Below, in pieces: positions 1 through 6,157 of a stretch of DNA of 12,358 bases. The notes beneath the pieces were generated by a model. That model worked only from the letters and a program-made list of their open reading frames with translations, was not told the DNA's origin and searched no databases. A program made the translations under genes and the position numbers. The stretch's first letter is position 1, and every line of letters begins with the position of its first letter. This DNA comes from Deltaproteobacteria bacterium (lineage in GTDB: Bacteria > Desulfobacterota > Desulfobulbia > Desulfobulbales > Desulfocapsaceae): contig JAJYAX010000012.1 of NCBI GenBank assembly GCA_021779275.1, positions 1 through 12,358 of the forward strand, written 5' to 3'.

Positions 1-93
1 TCACTGGAATCTCTGATTTCTTCCGTTGAAACAAAATTCGATGAATGGGCAGGCAGAAGTCAGGTTCTAAAGAAACTATGCGCAATAAAATAA
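1..93 (+). CDS. C-terminal tail of an unidentified protein (truncated by window edge)
   Basis: An open frame runs from the window edge to a TAA at 91-93 and gives 30 residues, ending in KKLCAIK. It is rich in charged and helix-forming residues, but too little is visible to name a family. It stops 6 bases before the ATG of the next gene on the same strand and has the same AT-rich composition, so it is probably the upstream member of the same operon. Only the continuous frame and the tight spacing support it. Confidence 0.5.
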   Translation, partial: SLESLISSVETKFDEWAGRSQVLKKLCAIK

Positions 94-99
94 GACGCT

Positions 100-1536
100 A
101 TGTATAATACAGATAAAGTCCCGATTAATATTTACAGTCTTATGAACATCCTGTATTCAATGGATGATAATAATAACAAGAAAGAAAAATGGATTTTAAA
201 GGAATTTGAGTGCATTGCTGAATCTTCGAAATTCGAGAATCTTGATAAAATTAGATGCCTGATAGACTATTTTGAAATCGATATTCCCTACAACTACGTT
301 TATTTGTATTTTGTCAGTTATGACCATTTAGAGAAATGCACAAAACAAAGTGAGTATTCTGAGCATTCGATAAGTATATTGTCTAACTGTATAAATTCGT
401 TAAATGTTCCAGCTGAGGAATTGGAAAAATCTAAAGCGAACGATTTTTTAAAATTTAAGAATGCGTTAAAAGTTCTTAAGAATGAACCAGAAAAATTTAC
501 CTATTACTTTATAAGAGCCCTAGAATTTTTAAGGAATTATTTATTGGTACATTATCGGGAAGAGAATGATGATTTTTTTATAAATGAGAAAGAGAAATGG
601 AAAACTATCGGGTGGCTGAAGCTGCACACTTTTCATTCACTCTATCAAATTTCTCAAGAAAATATAAATAATAATGAAGGTCAAATTATTAGCATTTCTG
701 ATCTCAAGAATTTTAATGTCCCAGATAATTATGATCCAGCAGACCGAACGGCAATAATAACATTATTTGATAAATGGAAAACGATTTTAAAAAATGATGC
801 TAACAAAGTTTTTAGCAATCTTGTTACTTTTACCGATATGAGTAATCATGATGGCGATAGAGAAAAGGCCTTAAAAGATTTTGAGGAGAACCAATGCAAT
901 ACAATATTAAAAAGTGAACCAGTGGAAAAAAATGATGGCAAGTCCAGCTTTATATTAAGAAGGTTATTTAAAGCATATATATCCAACTCTCACCAGCTAC
1001 CTGACCAAGGATTAAGGTATATATTAATTACGTTAGTCTTTTTAAAAAGAGACGGGAAACTCGCAGAATTATTGAATAGTGAAAAGATGGCATGTAAAGA
1101 AATTTTAGAAAAGCTTAAGAAAACTATGGTTAATAGTGCCACAACCAACGATGAATTGAAGAAAATATCGGAAATTGGATTGTTAGATTTTGAAACGGAG
1201 GATCATAAATTTAAAGTTCTTGAAAAAGGTAAATCAAATGAAATTAAGGCTGCATTGGAAAAAAGAAAAAAATTGGCTGTTTACTTCAAGGGATTAGTGG
1301 AAAACCAAGCTGATATTATCCAGCAATTAAATAGCGAATCAGAGGACCATAAAATTTTCATCAAAGAACAACTCAGGAATCTTAGGGCAATACTTGATAA
1401 TTCGATCTTAAACAAAACTCTTTACTGGGAAAGCATTCTAGCCCGTGGAATATGTGATTACATTGCAAACCTGACCGATCAAGAAGCTGTTAATGAATAC
1501 GAAAAGTTGTATGCCGGCATTATGGGATTGGTTTAA
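100..1536 (+). CDS. Uncharacterised 478-residue, mostly helical protein, first complete gene of the AsnB/deaminase cassette
   Basis: I do not recognise this family. The protein is 478 residues long, very rich in Lys, Glu, Asn, Ile and Leu, with no signal peptide and no hydrophobic segment long enough to span a membrane, so it is probably soluble and cytoplasmic. It looks largely alpha-helical. The stretch around residues 370-430 is strongly charged and could form a coiled coil or helical bundle. No nucleotide-binding or metal motif is evident. The ATG at 100 follows the previous stop by 6 bases without a clear Shine-Dalgarno, suggesting translational coupling. The TAA at 1534-1536 overlaps the next ATG by one base (TAATG). 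That spacing ties it to the AsnB homologue and the deaminase, so a role as partner or substrate-handling subunit of those enzymes is possible but is inference only. Its AT-rich codon use contrasts with the right half of the window and suggests horizontal acquisition. Confidence 0.85.
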   Translation: MYNTDKVPINIYSLMNILYSMDDNNNKKEKWILKEFECIAESSKFENLDKIRCLIDYFEIDIPYNYVYLYFVSYDHLEKCTKQSEYSEHSISILSNCINSLNVPAEELEKSKANDFLKFKNALKVLKNEPEKFTYYFIRALEFLRNYLLVHYREENDDFFINEKEKWKTIGWLKLHTFHSLYQISQENINNNEGQIISISDLKNFNVPDNYDPADRTAIITLFDKWKTILKNDANKVFSNLVTFTDMSNHDGDREKALKDFEENQCNTILKSEPVEKNDGKSSFILRRLFKAYISNSHQLPDQGLRYILITLVFLKRDGKLAELLNSEKMACKEILEKLKKTMVNSATTNDELKKISEIGLLDFETEDHKFKVLEKGKSNEIKAALEKRKKLAVYFKGLVENQADIIQQLNSESEDHKIFIKEQLRNLRAILDNSILNKTLYWESILARGICDYIANLTDQEAVNEYEKLYAGIMGLV

Positions 1537-2021
1537 TGTGTGGCATTTGTGGCATTTGTGGCATTTATGGCACCAACGATCCAGATAAAACCTCATCAAT
1601 GCTTGATGCTATCCTCCATCGTGGTCCTGATGGGCGTAGGGTCCAAAACTTCCCTTGGGGCTCCCTCGGATTTTGTCGTTTAGATATCTTCGGTTCTGTC
1701 GGCATAAACCAACCAGCAATTTCAGACAACAAAATTGCAGTCCTTTTTAACGGCGAAATTTACAACCTCTATGAACTAAAATCACTTTTGCCAGGAGGCC
1801 AAAAAATCTCTGATGAAGTGGATATTATTCTGGAGTTATTTTTATTCTATGGCGTAGAATGTTTCAAACTACTCAAGGGCATGTTCGCTATTGCCATTAT
1901 GACACCTGACGAACTGATCCTTGCTAGGGATGCCGTGGGGATTAAGCCACTATACATGGCGGCAGATAAAATTTTGCATTTTCCTCTTTTAACAATCTAT
2001 ATTTACGACGTTTTGTCTTGA
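1536..2021 (+). pseudogene. AsnB-type asparagine synthetase homologue, N-terminal glutaminase part (interrupted gene, fragment 1)
   Basis: This fragment starts MCGIC and has HRGPDG (residues 28-33), FNGEIYN and ARDAVGIKPLY. These are the hallmarks of the class II glutamine amidotransferase domain of asparagine synthetases, where Cys2 becomes the N-terminal nucleophile that releases ammonia from glutamine. The family sequence is intact to Lys145 (codon 1968-1970). It then runs into unrelated residues and a TGA at 2019-2021 that lie inside a 104-bp insertion. The remaining part of the glutaminase domain is encoded in the next fragment, in another frame, so this piece alone lacks a full domain. 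An unusual N-terminus carries three tandem 9-bp repeats that encode CGI-CGI-CGI. The ATG overlaps the previous stop by one base. In a functional relative the protein would transfer amide nitrogen to an acyl-adenylate; the natural substrate cannot be told from sequence. I read it as a disrupted gene rather than two subunits. Confidence 0.85.
1539..1565 (+). repeat. Three tandem copies of a 9-bp unit encoding Cys-Gly-Ile at the AsnB N-terminus
   Basis: TGTGGCATT is present three times head to tail directly after the start codon, followed by a degenerate fourth unit TATGGCACC. The copies are identical at the DNA level and in frame, so gain or loss of a unit changes the protein by three residues without a frameshift. 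Typical class II amidotransferases begin MCGIxGI, so at least one unit appears extra. Replication slippage is the likely origin. Confidence 0.9.
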
Positions 2022-2075
2022 TTTATGCGCATCTATTTATGACGCTATGTATAGTTCACTCTTTAGTTAATAAAA
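1966..2075. mobile_element. 104-bp insertion inside the AsnB gene with ATAAAA direct repeats (possible transposition scar or small non-autonomous element)
   Basis: ATAAAA occurs at 1966-1971 and again at 2070-2075. Deleting 1972-2075 (104 bp) joins the codons GAT AAA to ACA ATC TGT TTT GCC TCG. That reads D-K-T-I-C-F-A-S-E-I-K, the expected AsnB sequence in uninterrupted frame. The 104 bp explains exactly the frame difference between the two fragments. A six-base flanking duplication is what a transposition event can leave, but I find no convincing terminal inverted repeats and no coding capacity. The insert contains three similar motifs, ATTTACGACG (2001), ATTTATGCGC (2021) and ATTTATGACG (2035). 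Its part 2024-2053 resembles 77-106. Element type unknown; an ectopic duplication with short microhomology is an alternative. Confidence 0.6.
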
Positions 2076-3343
2076 CAATCTGTTTTGCCTCGGAGATAAA
2101 AGCGTTGCTCAGGGTAAAAGAGGATATGGTCGAGATAGACGAGGATGCCCTGGCCGAAGCCTCTGTTTTTGGCTTCATCTTTGATCTTGAAAAAACCATT
2201 TTTAAGGGGATTAGGCAGGTGCAACCTGGTTCATATACCCGTTTTAATAATGGTCAGGTAACCGTAACCAAGTTTTGCGAATTAAAGCCCTCTTTCTATG
2301 GCACTGCAGTCTGGGACAATGCTGAATCAGTTGCTTCATTTTCTCGCTTAATGGATGCTTCAGCGAAGGCATATCTGAAACATTCAAAATATTCCCAAGC
2401 CATATATCTTTCCGGTGGGATTGATTCCACCCTGATGACCTCTTTTTTGCAGATGAATTCATCAAAAAAGCTCTATACATATACACTTTATGATGACCTA
2501 AATAATGAAGACCGGATCTTTGCTACCAGGGTTGCGGAGGCATTCGGTACTAACCATTATGAACATGAGTCGGGTCAAGACGAATGCGTATGCTTTCTTG
2601 ACCACTATATCTACCATTATGAGTCACTAGTCACAGATGGCATATTCAATGTCCTCGGCAGCTTGGCCTTTCACCTCCTATCTCATAAAATTAGTAAGAA
2701 ACATAAGGTCGCTTATTGCGGCGAAGGGGCGGATGAGCTCTTTGGCGGTTATTACTGGCTACACTCTCACCCCTTGGGTGTGGGGGACAGGCTCAGGGAG
2801 AGGTCGCAAAAGATCAACAACGGCAAAACCGCAATCAATGAGTACATAATGAAAAAATTTCCGGACGATGACTCGAAAGAATCAGAGATGAGAAAAGAAA
2901 TCTTTGATCTGCTGATGGGGCCGGGTTTAACCAACTGTCACCTATGGAGTGTAGACCGGTCAAGCTCTGCATTTTCTTTTGAGGCCAGACCTTTATATCT
3001 AAATGACGACCTTCGGGACTGGGCGCTTTCTCTTTCAATTGAAAATAAAGTATCGGCCGACTTGAACACTAAGTTGATTTTGAAAAAATATGCCCTAGAT
3101 TCCGGCAATCCGCTTATGTATGAAGTTTCGGCCCGAAAAAAGATTGGTATGCCCTCAGCCTTAAATCAATCTTTAAAAAAGCTAATTTCCCATTCCGAGG
3201 AGACTTTCCAAAAAAAGGAAGGAACGTCGGATTTACCCCACCGGCAATATTCTTCTTTCTTCCATACGGACTTGGAGAAATTGATGTTTGACAAATTTTA
3301 TCAGATTTTTATCGAGAATAGAGGAAGATTATCCGGCTATTGA
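2018..3343 (+). pseudogene. AsnB-type asparagine synthetase homologue, end of glutaminase domain plus ATP-dependent synthetase domain (interrupted gene, fragment 2)
   Basis: From Thr at 2075 onward the sequence is a continuous AsnB C-terminal part: CFASEIKALL, then the PP-loop SGGIDS that binds ATP pyrophosphate (codon at 2411, residue 258 of the restored protein), and GEGADELFGGY (about residue 361). These motifs belong to the domain that adenylates a carboxylate and accepts ammonia. The restored protein would be 567 residues, a normal size for this family. The first 19 codons of the open frame (TTG at 2018, ATG at 2039) come from the inserted DNA. The TTG at 2018 overlaps the preceding TGA (TTGA), so translational re-initiation producing a separate synthetase polypeptide is conceivable, but without a complete glutaminase domain it would depend on free ammonia. 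The TGA at 3341-3343 overlaps the possible TTG start of the deaminase gene. Best read as the second half of a broken gene. Confidence 0.8.
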
Positions 3344-3984
3344 TCAATTTAAACTTGGGAGTCTATGTTTTGGATAAAAACCGTACAAAAGAGATCGGTA
3401 TCAAACACCTTAATGACATATCCTCACATATTGAAGGTATCAACAAATGGAAAAATATATTGCTCGAATACCAATTTAAAAGTGTATACACAGATGACGT
3501 CCTTGCATGGCTCTCCTCTGTGCTTGCATTAAAAGCAGTATATAGTGAGAATCTTGGAATTGGCTCTGTGCTGGTTGACAATGAGAACAATGTAGTTGGT
3601 GAGGGACATAACAAAGTTTTCAATCCTTATTTTAGAAGTGATCTGCATGCAGAGATGGTCGTCTTGAATCAGTTTGAGGAAAATAATAAGGATATCAAAA
3701 GTGTTAAAGGATACACCCTCTACACCTCACTTGAGTCGTGTCCCATGTGCTTAACTAGACTGATTACTTCCGGTGTAAATACAGTCTTGTATGTAGCGCC
3801 AGATAAATTTGGGGGTATGGTTCACATCAGGAAAAACTTACCTTCAATATGGCATGACTTGTCAGAGAATCAAAAATTCGGGCAGGCAGATTGTTCACAA
3901 GATTTGATAAATGCTTCCGAAGAAATATTTCTTCTCAACCGGGAAGAGTTAGACAAGAAAATTAAAATGCGACAGGGGTACTGA
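3340..3984 (+). CDS. Zinc-dependent nucleoside/nucleotide deaminase superfamily protein (CDA/TadA-like fold)
   Basis: The protein of about 214 residues carries the deaminase signature. HAEM at residues 103-106 gives a zinc-binding His103 and the proton-shuttling Glu105. ESCPMC has Cys134 and Cys137 as the other zinc ligands. This combination marks the cytidine deaminase-like fold that hydrolytically removes amino groups from cytosine, adenine, guanine or their derivatives. PCxxC is closest to the TadA/guanine-deaminase/ComEB side of the superfamily, but the substrate cannot be assigned. About 70 N-terminal residues precede the core and are unfamiliar. The start is uncertain: TTG at 3340 overlaps the previous stop (TTGA), whereas in-frame TTG at 3370 has GGGAG (3357-3361) at ideal spacing and would give about 204 residues. 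It closes the AT-rich cassette after the AsnB homologue, suggesting a joint amidation/deamination pathway on a nucleobase-like compound or a defence function (inference). Confidence 0.8.
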   Translation: MINLNLGVYVLDKNRTKEIGIKHLNDISSHIEGINKWKNILLEYQFKSVYTDDVLAWLSSVLALKAVYSENLGIGSVLVDNENNVVGEGHNKVFNPYFRSDLHAEMVVLNQFEENNKDIKSVKGYTLYTSLESCPMCLTRLITSGVNTVLYVAPDKFGGMVHIRKNLPSIWHDLSENQKFGQADCSQDLINASEEIFLLNREELDKKIKMRQGY

Positions 3985-4007
3985 AAAAACTAGCAATATC
4001 TTCCTGT

Positions 4008-4038
4008 TCACAGGAGGAAAACCTGTGACAAAATTTTT
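4008..4038 (+). terminator. Possible rho-independent terminator after the deaminase gene
   Basis: TCACAGG (4008-4014) pairs with CCTGTGA (4022-4028) around a 7-base purine loop and is followed by CAAAA and five T residues (4034-4038). It lies 25 bases after the stop at 3984 and fits the end of the cassette transcript. The T run is offset by about five bases from the stem, so efficiency is uncertain. Confidence 0.5.
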
Positions 4039-4178
4039 CATTCCCACTTTTCCCAATTATACCTCAAACAAAGATTTGTCTATGCATTTAAAGTAGGCAA
4101 AACTTCTCAGCTTTAAGCAATAACTGCTGCACGCGCCGAACTCATCTCAGGAAATTTAATTGCTATTTTCTCTTTGGG

Positions 4179-4230
4179 TCTTTATTTTATGATATAGAGC
4201 AAAGATAAAATAAAGATTAATCTTATTTTA
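4179..4230. promoter_or_regulatory. AT-rich triple inverted repeat upstream of fic (putative operator/promoter region)
   Basis: TCTTTATTTTAT (4179-4190) is the perfect reverse complement of ATAAAATAAAGA (4205-4216). The latter in turn forms a near-perfect palindrome with AATCTTATTTTA (4219-4230), with one unpaired A. A candidate -10 box TATGAT (4188-4193) overlaps the first arm; no good -35 box at normal spacing is visible. The last arm ends 17 bases before the fic start. This layout fits a dimeric repressor site. The winged helix at the C-terminus of the Fic protein is a candidate binder (inference). Confidence 0.5.
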
Positions 4231-4247
4231 GGTTCGAGGCAGCCAGG

Positions 4248-5408
4248 ATGAATCGAAAGCTTCAAGGGAAGTACGTGACCATAACGACTGTGGGAGAGAA
4301 GGCTCAGGCCTTTGTGCCTGCGCCGTTACCACCTCGCCCCCCCATCGAATGGACACCAGAGCTGCGATGCAAGTTCGACCAGGCTCTGCTGTCGTTGGGA
4401 CGGCTGAATAGCGTCTCGACCCTGTTGCCGGATACTTCCCTCTTCCTTTATATGTACGTCCGCAAAGAAGCGGTGCTCTCTTCCATGATTGAAGGTACCC
4501 AGTCATCGTTTTCGGATCTGTTGTTGTTCGAGCTGGATCAGGAGCCGGGCGTCCCGCTGGACGATGTGCGGGAGGTCAGTAACTATGTCGCGGCACTCGA
4601 ACATGGCTTGCGTCTTTTAAAAGAAGGGTTACCTCTGTCACTCCGGCTTTTCCGGGAAATCCATGGTGTATTACTCACCAAAGGGCGAGGCAGCAACCAG
4701 ACTCCCGGTGAATTTCGCCGCAGCCAGAATTGGATCGGTGGCACTCGGCCTGGCAATGCGGCCTTCGTTCCGCCTCCGGTGGAAGAATTGATGGAGTGTA
4801 TGAGCAAGCTTGAACTGTTCCTCCATGATCAACCCGAACCGACTCCGGTTCTACTCAAAGCGGCGCTGGCCCATGTGCAGTTCGAGACGATCCATCCATT
4901 CCTTGACGGCAACGGCCGCCTTGGCCGTTTGCTGATCACGTTGCTGCTATGTGATCAGAAAGTGCTGCAGGAGCCGATGCTCTACCTTAGCCTCTATTTC
5001 AAGACGCACCGCCAGTACTATTATGAACTGCTGAACAATGTGCGTCTGACCGGGGACTGGGAAGCCTGGCTCGATTTCTTCGCTGAGGCGATCATTGTTA
5101 CCGCCACTCAGGCTGTTGAAACGGCGCAGCAACTTCTCGACTTGTCGAATCAGGACCGGGAGAAGATCAGAGGTCTCGGTCGTGCGGCAACGTCAACCCT
5201 GCAGATTCATCGGGTGCTGATGGAACATCCCATTACCACCTCGGGCCGGTTGGTGAAAAAAACCGGCATTTCCCCGGCCACAGTAAATAAAGCTCTTGTT
5301 CATCTGGAACAACTCGGCATCGTGCGAGAGTTGACGGCACAGAAACGAAATCGGCTGTTCAGTTATACAGAATATGTTGAGATAATGAGCCGCGGCACAG
5401 AACTGTAA
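4248..5408 (+). CDS. Fic family protein (class II, likely AMP transferase) with C-terminal winged helix
   Basis: The 386-residue protein has the complete Fic catalytic loop HPFLDGNGRLGR at residues 216-227. Its His216 is the general base, and the following Asp/Asn/Arg residues bind metal and nucleotide phosphates. Fic enzymes usually transfer AMP from ATP to a hydroxyl of a target protein. The N-terminal Fic_N region holds S-S-M-I-E-G (residues 78-83), matching the class II inhibitory motif [S/T]xxxE[G/N], in which Glu82 blocks productive ATP binding. The protein therefore carries its own antitoxin segment, and no separate antitoxin gene is next to it. Residues of about 320-375 look like a winged helix-turn-helix (SGRLVKKTGISPATVNKALVHLEQLGI), typical of the chromosomal Fic-wHTH subfamily. 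GAGG at 4236-4239, 8 bases before the ATG, is the probable ribosome site. It stands alone, at the edge of the AT-rich block, with GC-richer codons like the housekeeping genes. Target protein unknown. Confidence 0.93.
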   Translation: MNRKLQGKYVTITTVGEKAQAFVPAPLPPRPPIEWTPELRCKFDQALLSLGRLNSVSTLLPDTSLFLYMYVRKEAVLSSMIEGTQSSFSDLLLFELDQEPGVPLDDVREVSNYVAALEHGLRLLKEGLPLSLRLFREIHGVLLTKGRGSNQTPGEFRRSQNWIGGTRPGNAAFVPPPVEELMECMSKLELFLHDQPEPTPVLLKAALAHVQFETIHPFLDGNGRLGRLLITLLLCDQKVLQEPMLYLSLYFKTHRQYYYELLNNVRLTGDWEAWLDFFAEAIIVTATQAVETAQQLLDLSNQDREKIRGLGRAATSTLQIHRVLMEHPITTSGRLVKKTGISPATVNKALVHLEQLGIVRELTAQKRNRLFSYTEYVEIMSRGTEL

Positions 5409-5429
5409 TGAAGTAGGATTTTTTGTGCT

Positions 5430-5451
5430 GGTTAGAAATAGGTTAGAAATA
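5430..5451. repeat. Two tandem copies of an 11-bp unit between fic and the tRNA
   Basis: GGTTAGAAATA occurs at 5430-5440 and again at 5441-5451 without a gap. It sits just beyond the tRNA terminator hairpin, on the side facing the AT-rich block. It may be a protein-binding site (for example an accessory or excisionase site of a past integration) or simple slippage; nothing decides between them. Confidence 0.7.
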
Positions 5452-5456
5452 ACAAA

Positions 5457-5487
5457 AAGGGCTTACGAAGATTCTTCGTAAGCCCTT
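5457..5487 (-). terminator. Rho-independent terminator of the tRNA-fMet transcript (possibly bidirectional)
   Basis: Two 15-base arms, AAGGGCTTACGAAGA (5457-5471) and its perfect reverse complement (5473-5487), form a long hairpin. Read on the minus strand it begins 9 bases past the CCA end of the tRNA and is followed by TTTTTGTTATTTC, a good T tract. Read on the plus strand it follows fic but is followed by GGATTTG, so termination from that side is weaker. Confidence 0.85.
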
Positions 5488-5495
5488 GGATTTGT

Positions 5496-5572
<77 letters not shown>

Positions 5573-5586
5573 TTGTTGAGGCGCTC

Positions 5587-5614
5587 AGTATACACCCAGG
5601 ATTTTTCTTGTCAA
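5587..5614 (-). promoter_or_regulatory. Sigma70-type promoter of tRNA-fMet
   Basis: On the minus strand there is a consensus TTGACA (-35, positions 5609-5614), a 16-base spacer and TATACT (-10, positions 5587-5592). Transcription should begin near 5580, about 8 bases before the mature tRNA 5' end. The match is strong, as expected for a stable RNA gene. I see nothing else in 5615-5722 besides untranslated sequence after the thioesterase gene. Confidence 0.85.
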
Positions 5615-5722
5615 TAGATATCGACAGGTTTCGCTTGTGTCAGCAGGGATATCATGGCTGATTTATTCTCTTTTTCGCTCGTACATTTCCTCTGTTTCGC
5701 GGTATGTGCCTGAAAAACAGCC

Positions 5723-6157
5723 CTAAATGAGTCCCCGAAGTTTTTCCAGGATATCCTCGGGCAGGCTGGTCAATTTGCCCTCCCTGTTTACCGAGGCATG
5801 CACGGTAAAGCCTTTCACCAGCAGCTTGGGGCGTTGCACCCCCGCCTCTTTGCGGCTTATCTTATAACAGAATCGGCAGGAAACGGTCTTCAGCTCGGTG
5901 AGCGAGGTTTCGATGGTCAACAGGTCGTCATAGAAGGCGGGGGCCTTGAAGCGGGTATAGCATTCGGTGACCGGCAGGACCAGACCCAGTTTTTCGATAT
6001 CACGGTAGGAGCAGACCCATTCCCGCATCAGCTCGGTGCGACCGATCTCGAAGTAGCGCAGGTAATTGGCATTGTAAACCACGCCGCCGGCGTCGGTATC
6101 GCCGTAGAGGACCCTGGTGGTTATCCGGTGGATCGGTTCGGTGAGGCTGCTGTTCAT
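5723..6157 (-). CDS. YbgC/FadM-type acyl-CoA thioesterase (hotdog fold)
   Basis: The product is a 144-residue single hotdog-fold domain. The N-terminal signature YGDTDAGGVVYNANYLRYFEIGRTE contains the catalytic Asp of the 4-hydroxybenzoyl-CoA thioesterase-like family (YbgC), which hydrolyses acyl-CoA or acyl-ACP thioesters in the cytoplasm. YbgC of gammaproteobacteria belongs to the Tol-Pal region, but here the gene is the last of a threonine-pathway operon, so the substrate is not predictable. I start it at the ATG 6157-6155 because that codon overlaps the TGA of the upstream gene (ATGA) and has AGAAGG just upstream. An in-frame ATG ten codons earlier (6187) lies inside the preceding gene and is less likely. 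The stop is TAG at 5723-5725. The length is normal for the family. Confidence 0.9.
   Translation of the reverse strand: MNSSLTEPIHRITTRVLYGDTDAGGVVYNANYLRYFEIGRTELMREWVCSYRDIEKLGLVLPVTECYTRFKAPAFYDDLLTIETSLTELKTVSCRFCYKISRKEAGVQRPKLLVKGFTVHASVNREGKLTSLPEDILEKLRGLI

Noticed and set aside
1966..2075. Programmed frameshift or small self-splicing intron joining the two AsnB fragments
   Set aside because: No slippery heptamer precedes the TGA at 2019, the stretch is far too short for a group I or II intron, and the flanking direct repeat argues for insertion.
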